Positions 24,101 through 36,000 of a stretch of 64,000 nt of DNA are shown piece after piece. A program made the position numbers and the translations under genes. The stretch lies in contig CM106585.1 in the NCBI GenBank assembly GCA_048013815.1, forward strand, positions 8,928,001 through 8,992,000, in the 5' to 3' direction. The notes beneath the pieces were generated by a model. The model made no database searches and was not told the DNA's origin. It saw only the letters and a list, made by a program, of their open reading frames with translations. Numbering within the stretch: position 1 is the first letter of the stretch; every line of letters begins with the position of its first letter. The DNA comes from Setoptus koraiensis. Taxonomy: Eukaryota; Arthropoda.

Positions 24101-27100
24101 CCGCCGGGGCCCCAATCACAATGTCTCACCATTTTTGCGCTGGCGCCTTGTTATTAGGCTGCCGGGCCACAATTCAATCTGCGTCTTCCTGTGCCGCGCA
24201 CAAAAGCTTTCCTTTTGACAAAAATTGCCACTTCTACTTGGGCACTTGTAGTTGCGTAGTAATTTCGCTCGGGCCGCCCGAGTTCGGTCAGTGTCGGCTC
24301 GAGTCGGCCCAGCGCCCGTGCGCCCATTTCGGCTGGCCCGACGGTCGGCAGCGGCGCCACCGCGCTATCGTGCCGCCAGACAGCTAGCCAGCGGCGCGCC
24401 CCCGTGAGGGGCCGTGATTGGCTCGCGCGCTCATCGGCGCAGTGCGCCGGTGTGCCCGTCAACGGCAGTGCGTGTGCTGGTCATTAGGGGACTATTTAAT
24501 TTTAATAGAACAAGCCCGCGACGAGCCCGCGACGAGCCCGCGACGATCCCGCGACGAGCCGCCCGCCGCCGAGAAGCCGCCGCGTGATTATTATTGACGT
24601 CCAAACAGCTCAAGTCGCCGCGCCAGCCATCGGCCTGGGCAGCGGGCCAACGATGACGAGCCGACCGGGCCCCAATTGATCGGCGGGCCCTCTAATCACC
24701 GTTCAATCTCGGCGCGGCGCTCGGTCTCTCGGTCGCTGTCAGTCGGTGTCAGGCCGCTCGCTAGTGGCGCATCGAGCACCGGCTCGCCACACGTTACGCA
24801 ACAGCCACGGTTACGCAACAGCCACGGTTACGCAACAGCCAATGTTACGCAACAGCCAATGTTACGCAACAGACACGGTTACGTAACTGTCGCGAGCCGA
24901 GGCTACATCTTGCGCTGCGCGCTTGTGTATCGCTGCTGTGCAGTTATACAGTTATTGTAACGAGCGGACAAGCGACAACTGAAAATTATATCCGCCACTG
25001 GCGCCCGTGTAGCCCATATCCATAATGAGTTGGCCCGGCGCTGGGCATCGGGCGCGCGTGCCATCATTATGGCCGGGCCGGTGTGTCGTGTGGCAACAGT
25101 CTGCTAGTGTGATCGAGTTATGTCTAGAGCCCGTTACAGCACCCTTATAGCGCGGTTACAGCTCGTTGTACCGTGGTACCGGTACAACGAGCGCGCCGCA
25201 TATCGACCGCGACAAGCGGTATTTGGGTATTTGCACCGGTACATCGGTGCAGCGGCTCCGTGGCTCGACCAGCAGCGACCAGCAGCGACCAGCAGCGATC
25301 AGCAACGATCAGCAACGATCAGCAACGAAGCGGCAGCAAACAAGAAGACGACAAGTCGACGAGACAACGCGTGTGGGTGGCATGTATTATTATTAGTTGT
25401 GGGGGCCCAATTTGCAGAGCGGGCCCCCTTTATAGCGGCGCCCCCAAACAAGTTATAAAGGCGCCCCCAAACAAGCGGCGGCGGCGTTATAAAGGCGTCG
25501 TTCCGTTTGACAGCAACGAGGTCGCTTTGTTATTGGGGCCAGACAAAATTGAAAAGTCCGCTGTCGATGGCGCCGGCATCGATCCGTTAACCGGTAACCG
25601 GCAACTGGCAACCGGCAACCGGCAACTGGCGAGTTTAGCCAGTTTAGTCAGCAAACTTTGCTCACTAGAGTCCGCCGCGAGCTCACCTGATGGCTGCTAC
25701 GTGCCAACAAGTACGCGCAGCGCACATGCGAGCGTCGCCATTACGTAAGAGCCGCTAATAGTGCGCAGCGTGTAATGGTCACATCGGGCCGGATCTCTCT
25801 TGCGTAATCGTCACATCGGTGCTTTCGGGGGGGGGGCGGGGGGGACCAAAGAGCGCACACGCTTGCCATGCATAGTCCGCCCGCTCACATTTGTGCGCCC
25901 GCTCACATTTACGGCTCCGGCTCGGGTGCTTGGCCGGCCGGCGGCCGGCACCCGAGTCAAGTGGCGACACCGGCAAGATCATTGGCATTATTGGCATCAT
26001 GGGCATCATTGGCGTCAGTGGCATCGTTGGCGGACACGGCGGCAATTTGCCGCATGCAATGTCAATACTCGACGACGAGCGCTTGTCGAGAGACACTGTG
26101 AATAATAATAATGATTACGCCTGAATATTCATTGGGCCGCTCGCTTGGCGCCCACATATCGCACAGTCGGACGTCGCATCCATCTATGTATCCATCTACA
26201 GACACCTTTAGACACCTTTAGGCACCTTTAGACATATACTAAATAGACATATACCAAATAGACATATCTGGCGTCTGGGGCCATTTAAATAGATTTGGAT
26301 CTGGCGCAAACATTTGGATACATGCAAACAGTGCAAACAAGTTGCGCAACACACTCCGAGCCGAAACGCGAGCCGAGAATGGCCCCACGGTCGTCAGCTG
26401 AGCGCGGGGTCCGCAGCATGTCAAGCAGCAAAGACAAACAAATGAACAAACAATGAACGAGTGTGAATAATAACGCTGTACGCTGTTGCTCTCGCCCGTC
26501 ATGTGATAACCACCTGATATGATAAATGATGCTCGCCCCCTTGCTGGCCCCATTCACCTGCTAATGGTTTAACTGGCCTAGCTAACTGTGGCGCAATATC
26601 TGCTGCTCATACGTATGGCGCAATAGGTGCTGCTAATACGTATGACGCAATAGTACGAGTATGACCGGCCACTGACACTTGTTTGTGTCGGCTCGCTCAA
26701 TCTGCTTGGCGCTCAATCTGCTTGGCGCGCCCTCTACACACGCCTAATGGACCGGCCTGTTGGGCTGGTCAGCGCGGGCATTTGCCTAATCATCGCGCCT
26801 TGTTCAGCCGGCCGCTTGAGCCGGCCGAACGAGACACGGGTATCAGTGGCCATATTGTAGGCAGCCCGGTGGTAATACCTTGTGCGACCCGTGTCCAGCT
26901 TGTGGGGATCCACCTGGTGGCGCGCCACGGCGAGCGGCACGGATAATGGCCAGGCGCGGCGCACTTCGGGCTGCCGGCCTGGCCTGATCGATGGCTGTTG
27001 AGCCGTTTCTCAGGGCGCTGGTTGCGAGCATTTCGAGCACCGACTCGTCGAGCCGATCCACTCGTTTCGGCTCTGTTGTTCGTCTCGCTTGACGCTGGCT

Positions 27101-30100
27101 CGCGGCCAAATGATCCACCGTGAACAACGTGTAACGGCCCCTGGTCAGCTGCGCTTCGGCCCTAAAACGGGGCCTCAATGGGGCCCCATTTTTAAGTCGT
27201 TAGCACGCAAATAGTTTGCGCTGCCACTGGCTGCGCTGCCGAATCGGCCGAGCCAAAGTTTAAATTTGCAACGAGCCGGCGAATGTCACATGAGACGCGC
27301 GACGCTTCTCATGTGACAATGCCCGGTGAACGGATATCCAGCGCCGCAATTGTCTGTTTGTGTTCGGTGATCGGTTTATATCGGTCGATACAACAATATT
27401 TATATATACGATATACGACAATGTCGCTGTTGATGTAACAACCGGTACCGGTTTATCGGCGTATTTGTCGGTGGCACACTAACACTGCGCCGACTGGCCG
27501 AGCTCGAGCCGCGCACCCGAACAGTTGACCGACCAACGAAATGTCTGCGAATTTCTGGCCCGTGCGCCGCCTGACACTTTTGCCAGCGCCTCCCACCAGG
27601 CGTCATGATCGATCATAATTTGTAGTAGTATCCATTTACCGCCAAGAGGGGCGACCAGCGCAGCACAACTATTAATCGGCCAGTCAATCGAGTCGGCAGA
27701 CGCGGCCCAAAGCGGCCGGTCTCACCTAGTCGGGCCGCTATCGGCGCGCCGCCAGTGATTTAAAATGTATGGGAGGGGGCGCTTCTCTCGTTACACACAA
27801 GCCAACGTAAATTGTCAGTAAATTGATTGAAAAGTTTTCGCTTTCGGGCGCGCTATTGGCCGCCTTTGTTGCTGTTGTTGTTGTTGCTGTTGTTGCTGTT
27901 GTTGCTGTCGTTGTTGTCGCAGTCGCTGCTGGCGCGGTTGTTGCTGTTGTTGTTGCTGTTGTTGTTTGTGAGGTGGTGGTGGCGTGCAATGCTCGCAGCG
28001 ACTGCAGCGCCAAATATCGACATTGGCCCGTGTGTCAGGCGATAGCTGGACAGTGACGGGCGCACTGTGCGCGCGTTGATACCCGCGCCGAGGCCCATCG
28101 ATTGTCGGCTGGTCGTTGGCCGTCGGATATTTGCAACTTGCAGCCAACTGTGTGTGACGTGCCAGCCAGCGCCGAGGTGCGACTCGCTGGCCAAACTCGG
28201 CCGGCCTCGCTGGCACAACTGGCAGCGACCGCGCCAACTGGCAGCGACCGCGCCAACTGGGGCCCGTGCGAGCGGCCTGGCCCGAGGCCGGCGCTCCAGT
28301 TGAATAATTCATGCGATTTGGCGACCAACGGTGAGAGCGAGCATTGTCAAATTGACTGGCTTTTTGTTTGTCGTCCGACGTGCTGGTCGCGGGCGCCGCG
28401 GCCGCCGCCGTGCCGAGCAGCTCGTGTTATATCGCGTTGCCGGCCGCGCAACTAGATGAGACACGCAACTGAACATAACGGCATGTATGGCGTGATTTGA
28501 GGGCTTAGTTGTTTTTCAGTGCGCCGCCAGGCTAATTGTAGATTCGGATTCGGTCCGAATTCGAAGCCATGTGCAAGCCATCGAAGCTGCTGGAAGCCGT
28601 GGAAGCCGCGAAACTGAGCCAATACCTGGCTGCGATTGTTAGCGGGCAAGCAATTAGTGCGCACTGAGGGGCCCGCCACGGCACAACAGCATTATGTGTA
28701 ACGGCGCCGATATCGGGTGCCGTTGTGGCGTCAGGTGTTTGCTTGTGTCAATTGTGTTGTTGTCAGCAAACAAAACTGTCGCTCTCGCTTGCCAGTGATT
28801 GTGCGTGATTGCATAACTGTCGACACAACACTTACGCGAACGAGTGTCGTGTTGACAATTTGTCAATGATAAACAAACACGACACGACAATATCGGCCAG
28901 CGTCGGACAATATCCGCCAGCGTCGGACAGTATCCGAAACAACACTGTCCGACGCCGTCCATAAGTCACACACAATATGCGCGAGAGTTGCCAGTTGCAT
29001 CATATTGCGCTGTTGCAACATCGCCGCTGCCCAGCAACCTCAATAGGCTCTCATCGGCCCAGTGTCCGGCGCCCATTTGTCGCGGGCCAGCCCGTACGCG
29101 CCCCACAAACAAATTGGCCTCAATTGCCGGCTACAATTGCGGCAATTTGTTGCAGCGAGCCAATTGCAGCCAGACACCAGGCCAGTTGCGCAACGACGAC
29201 ATTAGTGGGCGGCATTAATTGCCGTCTCGTTTCGTCGTTCGCAATCAAGCTCAGCGAGCGAGCGAGCTAGTCCCCAATTGGCAATTGGCTCGCCTCTCGC
29301 CGCTCGCCGCTTGTATAAATTGTATCGCTCGCTTGACTATAAATAGTCAAGTGGGCCTCGCGTTGTTGTTGCCGTTGTTGTTGCTGTTGTTGTTGCTGTT
29401 GTTGGCGCTGCTGTTGGCGCTGCTGTTGGTGCTGGCTCGCGTGGCGCCACAGTCGTAATGATGATAATAATGGCCATGTATATATTATAATAAAACATAA
29501 TGTTACATAATGTATAATGTTGTTGAATAATATCTGCATAATATCTTCGAATGTTAATTTAAAATGTTGTTAGCGTCGCGCTCTTTCGTGCGCCCCTCTC
29601 GTCGCTCGTGCGCCCCTCTCGATTACACAGTCAGTTATAGTGGTCGGTTGGCCGCATCCCCACAGCCGAAGCGGCTTGTGTCGGCCGCCAAGCGGCCAGC
29701 AATTCATATTTTATCCGCTATTTTTACCCGCTGGGGGCCATTTTTAGCCCATCGGTGGCGCTGTTCGGCGGCTAAAAATGAACGGCGCGCGCGTTTCTTT
29801 GCCGCAGTTTTCACACAGTCTGAATGGCACTGTCGACTGGAGCCCCAGTCGGCAATGGTCAATCAGTCTGATCCATCTGAGCCAGACGGAATGACTGAGG
29901 CAAACCTCGATATTGCGACACTGCTGCCCGGGCATTTGCCCGGGCCGGCCCGCCGACATCCGCCGGTCCGCGGATCGAGCCTCACACAAGCGCGTGGTCA
30001 GTGTGCGCGGCGCGAGACTGGATTTGGTGCTAGTTCAATCCATCTATTACGCTGTGTGTCCGTGGTTTGTGTAGTTGTGTATATAATTACGACACTGGAC

Positions 30101-31529
30101 ACAGTTAAACGGCGCCAGTGGCACCCAGACACAACAGCTAGTTACATTTAGCTGCAAAAACAAGTAACGCGATCGCCGGCAATCATATCATTAATTACCA
30201 TTTAATCAACACCAATCATCGAGATGACGCGCGCGCCAAATTAAATTATTTGCCGCTGGCGGCGCCAATTACTTGGCAAGCCAGCAACGGCCTCATGCGC
30301 CTCATGCAAACCAAGCCAGTTCCGATATTGGATATTGGCCGCTGGATATTGGCTGTTGGCCGCTGGATTTTGGCTGTTGGCCGTCGGCCATAACTGGACG
30401 GCGCGCTGGCCAGTGAGCGCGGCTAATCGGCGCTCTGGATGACCGGCTCAGAGGCCCATTGGCTCATTGGGTGCCCGTTGGGTGCCCATGAGAAGGCAGT
30501 TCCTGTTTTGGCAGCCAGCTGAGTGGCGAGTGCAAGCGTCGAGGTGCCAACAGCAACAGCAACAACGACAACAACATGCACGTTATTGCATAATGGCGCA
30601 TAATAATAATTGGCCTGGCAGCCGCAAGACATGGCCGTGCGAATGGCGGGCCCGGCCAGAGGCCAGCCGCCGGTTTGTTGGCCCGCCGACGCGCTTTCTC
30701 ATGCTCCACTTAATGCCATATCTCAGCCTGTGCTCGGGGCCCGACAAGCGCAACAATCGACAGAACTCAATCCGACTCTGTTTGACTTGACTAATGCTCG
30801 TAATGATTTACTCGCGGCAGCAACAACAACAACAACAACAATAATTCTCTTGCTCTTTTCGCCGCACACCAGCCAGCAACAACAACAACGACGACGACAA
30901 CAACAACAACAACACCCACGGCGGCCCGACGGCGCCAACAGGAAGCGGCCCGTGCGAATCAAAATCGGCCAACAGTGTGCGCATAGCGATAGACAGACCA
31001 TTAGCAGTTGTGCGCGGTCCGAGGAGTCGCGCAAAGAATCCAAACAATCATCATGTAAACTAACCTTGCGCCAGCAACAACAACAACAACAACAACAAGA
31101 CTCGCTTGTATTTCAATGATTTCTGGCCGGCGCTGTCGTTAGCGGGGCCCGCTGGTCGGCCCACTGGTCGCCTCGAGCAGCAACGGGCAGCAACGGGCAG
31201 CGACGGGCAGCGGCGGCACGAGCGCGTTAGCCAGCAGCAAACTGGAGAATTGAAACGGACAAATGGGTCCGAGTCGGCACTCACGCACGAATGGCCACCG
31301 CCCAAACATTGCGCCCCGCAGTAAGTTGGCCGTATGTTGTTGCCGCAACTGCAACTAGGTGGCCAACAACCATACAGCGGCCATTGAATGCGGCCGGGCC
31401 GGCCGCAACTGAGCGGTGCACTCGGTGTTGCGCAACACCAAATGAACGAGCTATGCAAATGGGCAGCACTCACTCACAGTGTGTGACTAAACAATTGCAA
31501 ATGGGGCCGCCTTGTACTCACATCTTGCC

Positions 31530-31563
<34 letters not shown>

Positions 31564-33050
31564 GCTGTTGTGTGTGAGATATGATGTAACATGGACATGA
31601 TAGCTTGTTTGGTGGGTGCTGGCCGGTTGGCTCATCGGGCGGTCGGTCGCTCGTCGGTCGGTCGGTCGGTTGGCGGTCAGTCGGACGGTCGGTTGGTCGG
31701 TCCGTTGGCCGGCGGCCAAGTCGGCAGGCGCCAGCCACCAGCGATAGCGGCAGTAAATTCAATTAAGGGCGCACGGCGCCGGCCATTGAGTCACGAGCGC
31801 TTCAAGCAGTCAACTGTTGTTGCTGTGCTGGCCCCTCTGAGCCTCAGAGTCTGAGGGGCCCCTCTTAATGTTGGCGACTCTCGCTAGTGATTATGTAATT
31901 ACCTGTGCGCGCCGTGCCCTGGTGGCCGGCGCTGGTCGGCCTGTTGGCAGTGCGGCCAGTCGGCCGGTTGGCTAGTCGGCTTCCAATAGGATCGGATCGG
32001 ATTATGGTGCTGACATTGATGACACTGGCTGGCACCGCAAAAACAATCGGCGGCCCCACATGCGCCCGGATAATAGGGCATGTCTTGCGCTGAGTGCACA
32101 CTCATTACCGTCATTATTGGCTGCGTCGGCTAAGTCGGCCAGCGGTGGCCAGACAGACGGGCGGCCCGATAGAAGCACAGGTGAGTAGGCAGACAGAAAG
32201 GTGAGTGGACAGAGGGAAAGGTGAGCCCATCTCATTAGCGACAATATCGATTAGTCTGGCGGCGGGCACGCAAACAAGGCGCCCACTGACCGTGCATCGC
32301 GCACCCGATCTGATCTGTGAGCGCCATGATTGTTGAGAGGAAGGGGGGGGGCCGCTTAACGGACAATGACAATCATTTATTTAATATGCTGATTGCGTCA
32401 TATCGTCAGCTAATTAGCTAATCGTTGCTTGTCACTAGGCAGGTATGACAGGCGCGTACCCCTAGTGCGCGTACTCCGCGTTAAGTAATTGCGGTGACAC
32501 TGACGTGAATTGTCACTAGTGGACTGACAACATTGTGACCATGGTCTTGCCAGCGCCCCCTGAGCGTCACAGCAATGAACTGCTACTACTCGTGTTATTG
32601 CTAGTATAGTGGTTTGTGTCGGGTACTCACGTCGATCTTGACGCCGGCCGCCTCGTACGACATGCTGGCGGGCGCCTCCTTGGGCAGGTAACGGTAAAAT
32701 TCCTCGTTGTCTTTGTACCATTGAATTGAATACAATTGATTTGATTGGTCTGCTGCTGCTGCCGCCGCCGCCGCTTGATGCTGATGATGATGAGCATTGT
32801 GATGGTGATGATGAGCGCTGCAATTGAGCCAGAATTGATCGGCTAATTTCACTATTTCTGGCACGCTTATTGAAACTTTTAGGCTGTCCACTGGCACAAC
32901 AATGCCAACGCTAATTACTATGATAAGAGTGAATCTGATTAATATCAACCAGCCAACAAACAATAACGATGGGGGCCCCTGTACAACTGTGTTCACTGTG
33001 CCCTCGTCGGGGCTAGTTTGTTTGCTTTTCGATTCAATTTCTATCACCAT
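11273..33050 (-). CDS. beat: Beaten-path (beat) family immunoglobulin cell-recognition protein
   Basis: Four exons: 33050-32631, 21745-21706, 21540-21448 and 13530-11273, phases 0, 1 and 1, totalling 936 residues. Exon 1 has a signal-anchor-like stretch, then the start of an Ig V domain with the beat hallmark LYSIQWYKDNEEFYRYLP. Exons 2 and 3 finish it (SHHGNVYLTK, GEYRCDITEAPSFETV). Exon 4 opens with the second Ig domain: Cys222, Trp235 in HIKWYLNEQE, and LKLQQNNLINNRVSFKC ending at Cys317. A long Gln/Asn/Ser/His-rich region follows, with a further Ig-like piece containing LSWFVNDERID and TIRFRCQARH. A hydrophobic segment at about 874-907 and a short tail end the protein. Beat proteins bind Side-family ligands on cell surfaces during axon guidance and synapse choice. 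The gene fits that family; the exact paralogue is unclear. Introns are 10.9, 0.17 and 7.9 kb. Confidence 0.88.
11400..11470 (-). repeat. GTTGTTAGTAGT tandem repeat inside the beat C-terminus
   Basis: Roughly five copies of a 12-base unit encode the LLTT-type hydrophobic stretch of the predicted membrane segment. The presumed membrane anchor is therefore built on a simple repeat, and the true 3' end of the coding region deserves caution. Confidence 0.6.
11930..12560 (-). repeat. Triplet-repeat tracts in beat exon 4
   Basis: Runs of GAC/GTC at about 11952-11995 encode polyserine on the minus strand. Runs of CTG/TTG at about 12505-12555 encode polyglutamine. Shorter AAT/GTT runs encode asparagine. 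All keep the beat frame open. Confidence 0.7.
14868..14985. repeat. Degenerate GATTGC hexamer array
   Basis: About 18 imperfect copies of a six-base unit (GATTGC, GATTTC, GACTCC and variants). Translated, it gives the Arg/Asn/Ser-rich open frames in this stretch, which I treat as artefacts. Confidence 0.75.
16429..16500. repeat. 13-bp minisatellite
   Basis: Five near-perfect tandem copies of CCACTGGCCTGCA. Confidence 0.9.
17610..17698. repeat. 17-bp minisatellite
   Basis: Five tandem copies of CTGTTCGCGGCACTCGC, the first and last slightly diverged. Confidence 0.9.
18003..18056. repeat. 11-bp minisatellite
   Basis: Five tandem copies of CACCGTCGCGG. Confidence 0.9.
18596..18835. repeat. 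GTT/GTC triplet tract followed by GAGCGGGC-type repeats
   Basis: An interrupted GTT/GTC triplet tract runs to about 18700. From about 18755 to 18830 it is followed by imperfect GCGAGCGGACGAGCGGGC repeats. Confidence 0.75.
19446..19498. repeat. (GTT)n / (GCT)n microsatellite
   Basis: A nearly pure triplet run in beat intron 3. Confidence 0.9.
20362..20403. repeat. 11-bp AAACAACAACC repeat
   Basis: About four tandem copies, followed about 115 bases later by a GTT/GTC tract (about 20519-20595). Confidence 0.85.
21110..21138. repeat. (GT)n microsatellite
   Basis: About 13 GT dinucleotides in the beat intron. Confidence 0.95.
21985..22200. repeat. CGACACAG and GCAGCATTTC short tandem repeats
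   Basis: CGACACAG-type octamers at about 21988-22032 and 10-bp GCAGCATTTC / GCGGCATTTT repeats at about 22140-22195 lie close together. Confidence 0.75.
23370..23440. repeat. 16-bp CATGACGGCACAGGCG repeat
   Basis: About four imperfect tandem copies. Confidence 0.75.
24508..24562. repeat. 11-bp GCCCGCGACGA repeat
   Basis: About four tandem copies. Confidence 0.8.
24790..24890. repeat. 17-bp array carrying six RTTRCGYAAY palindromes
   Basis: Six tandem copies with a period of exactly 17 bases. Each contains GTTACGCAAC (starts at 24793, 24810, 24827, 24844, 24861) or GTTACGTAAC (24878). The spacer between palindromes varies (AGCCACG, AGCCAAT, AGACACG), while the palindrome itself changes only within the RTTRCGYAAY consensus. 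Confidence 0.9.
25262..25330. repeat. 10-bp GACCAGCAGC / GATCAGCAAC repeat
   Basis: About six tandem copies that change from one variant to the other halfway through. Confidence 0.85.
25415..25500. repeat. TTATAAAGGCGCCCCCAAAC direct repeats
   Basis: Two clear copies and one partial copy of a unit with a TATAAA core beside GGCGCCCCC. The TATA-like words could act as cryptic promoters, but no gene follows. Confidence 0.6.
26587..26654. repeat. 27-bp repeat with GRCGCAAT sites
   Basis: Three copies with a period of 27 bases. Each contains TGTGGCGCAAT, TATGGCGCAAT or TATGACGCAAT; the last includes TGACGCAAT, a C/EBP-ATF-type composite word. Confidence 0.75.
31640..31712. repeat. GGTC tetranucleotide-rich tract
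   Basis: Interrupted GGTC/GGTT units. Confidence 0.8.
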
Positions 33051-36000
33051 GATTTCTCTCTCTGTGTGTGTGTGTGGCTGATATCGGTCGCTAGTTGGGC
33101 AACTAGTGACGCAACAACAATTACAAATTATGATTTAGTTGACAATTGATGAATTACGATGATGCTGACACACCGGTGATAACGATGCTTGTTGCTTGTC
33201 GCTTGTTGCCGCTGCTCCCTTCACGCGTCGAGATCATGGTGCCATTCTACTTTGCTTGTAGCTTGTTTTGCTGATATGAGTAGCGTAGTTTAGTGAAACT
33301 GTCTTGCCGGTATATGAGCCGAAATGTGAATTATCCGGATAAATTGGCCGAATATTTGATTTGTTGATTTGATTCCGCACAAGGTGCACAATTTGTACGA
33401 TGACAAACACACACAATTGAACTTGCAATTTACGATTCACCTTCGTTGGGTCAAACTTGCAAACTGACACTCACAAACTGAAACGCTGTCGGTGTGCGTG
33501 TGCGTGTGTTGAGTGTCGCTGTGTGTCGGTGTGCGCAATGCACCATTTACACACATATTGCGCACTTTCATTTCCAGTGTCGACTATGCAAATCCGCCAG
33601 ATGGCGTTACTTGAGTGTGTGTGTGTGTGTGTGTGTGCCTATAAAAATTGTTGTTGTTGTTGTTGTTGTTTGCCAATTGCAAATTTATTAGTTAGATGAA
33701 TGGTATTTATGCTTTATTATACTTTGTTATAACTACAACTTGTTATAGGTACAACAAAAGGCCACGCCATTACATAACATGTTATTTAATCTGTCCGACG
33801 AGCAGCCTGCCTGCTGCCTCGTGTGATACAATCCGCACTGGGCCAGTTCCGATCGACGACAGAATGGATTATCCAGGCAAAATGAAATTTTTCACAGCTT
33901 CTCACCAGCGACATGACACAATACATCCACGACCATACGACACCTAAGCGTGCCATGAGCAAGCCGAGCAAATCTATTTAGATATGGCACCGAGCGGCGC
34001 ACTGACAACAATGGATGGATGGACGAAAATGGACGCTACTAATTAGATCATTACCGTTAATAGATTTGGATAGATGGCCGCGGTTGTGATCGATGGACAA
34101 CCGACACACAGCTATTGTCGCCATAATGGTTATAGGTGCAGCAGCAGCAGCAGCGCTGTCACACGCGAATATCAGCGATATCAACCACCAAATCACCATC
34201 GGCGCTGATCGATATCTCACGTGCCGGAGCAAGTTGTTAGCCAAACAAGACAGTCCGTCTATTTGGTTCATTTCGGTATATTTGGCCCATTTCGGTCTAT
34301 TTGGTCTATTTTGGTCTATTTAGCCCCAACGAGCACTGCCCATGCACCGCACGGAGCCCAGCGGCCAAACCGGCGGCCACCAGTTACCAGTGCGCCGGCA
34401 AGCAAGTCAGCCAGTCCAGCGGATATTATGCACATATCGGGATTGTTATTATTATTTCGCTGACGAGAGAAGTGGATATTCCACAGAGCTGAAAATGAAA
34501 CAGCCCCAGAAACAGCTGCTTGCACGGTCAATTTCGTGAGCCGGCGGCGACGGCCCTCATTGTGTGTTGCCCGTGTCGCCACTGACGACGACTGTCCACA
34601 TTGGCCCAGGCCGGACGTCTGACGTCAAACGCGGCAGATGCAACGCGTTAGATAAGTTAAATTTCTACCTAATTAATTGTTGTTTTTGTAGAGCATTCCC
34701 CTTGTTGCTGTCCAAACACACAGAGTGGAGAGAGTGACTCTTAATTGTTTATGGCATAATTCATGCTCGTGTGCCCGCCGCCACCAAAGACCCACCACCG
34801 TATGCCACCACTGTGCCGTGGCTTGTGTATAATGGCTGTCATGCGAAGCGTATCAATCGCAATCATACCAGTTGTGCCAGCTCTCGATGTGCCGAGTGAC
34901 AAAACAGCAACAACAGCAACAACAACAACGACTGCCACGCCAGGCGACAACAAGTGGCCACGGACGGCAAACAGCAACAACTTGCGGGCAGATGTTGCCA
35001 ACAAACATTTGCGTTGACCAGTGGCTGCCGGGGACACATTGCGACAATTGCGTTGTTTGTGTGGTGACAATTACACTCGAACCGCAACAACCACACAAAC
35101 AAACATCAACAGCCATTGCGACGCAGACGATGATGATATCGAAATTGAAATTAAAAGATAAATGGCCTAGATATGGGCGAGAGACGCGGCCAGTATGGTA
35201 ACGGTTTACGCAGCGCCGCTAATGGCAACCGCATAACGGTTTGGTGTTGCACTAATACAATTTCGCTTGAATCACCGATTCGAAGCCGATAACGACTAGA
35301 TAACGGTCGCCACCGAACACACTGACCGAGCGACAACAGCAAACATCTGCTATCGTTGGGCTGTTTGTTTGTGTTGACAGTGTAAATTGTAAATTGGTTT
35401 GTGGTTGTTGTCGCTGTCGGTTGTTGGTGTGTTTGTTGGCTGGCAAGAAACAGTTTCAGTTGATTGCCACACGACATCAATGGCAGCAGTCGTCAAACAT
35501 TGGCGCTTATTATGTTGATATGCAAATTTCATTGCGACCCGACACATCAAATAGTCTTAAAATGATACACAACAATCATTCAAATTTGCATCGATGTTGC
35601 ACTGTTGTCGCTGTTGTCGTCGTTGTCGTCGTTGGCGTCGTTGTTGCCTTTGTTGTCGTTTATGATATTAAGTACATCACTACTATCACTCATCACGAAT
35701 CTATTCTGTCATCAGATCAATGCTAGTTGCCATCGATGTCCACTGTTGTTCCCAAATGCAAACACAACACTTACCCCGTCGTCGCCGTCGACCCATTCGC
35801 TTGCCCACTCTCAATACGTGGCCACAATACGTAATCTCACTTGGGCAACTAGGGTTAGCCCACGAGCATAACCATAAATAACCAGCAACAATATAACTAT
35901 TGCGCAACAATACTACCAGACCAGATGACTGAACAACGTTACTTAGGGCAGAAGAAGTGCTGTTGCGATTCTCTAATTTACATTGTGTGCCCGAGAATAA

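Larger units (their letters stand above)
21746..32630 (-). other. Beat intron 1, GC-rich and repeat-filled
   Basis: A 10.9 kb intron bounded by GTGAGT and CACAG. It carries ten RTTRCGYAAY palindromes (23264, six copies at 24793-24887, 26341, 29185, 31427), numerous minisatellites, a GGTC-rich tract at about 31640-31712 and GTT runs near 27870-27965, 29360-29430 and 31531-31569. A plus-strand frame at 29564-30151 is long, but its composition follows the GC-rich background and it has no recognisable domain. No nested gene is called. Confidence 0.6.

Noticed and set aside
29564-30151. 195-codon plus-strand open frame inside beat intron 1
   Set aside because: No domain, GC-driven Arg/Ala/Pro composition, and many other frames of similar length occur on both strands in this GC-rich intron.
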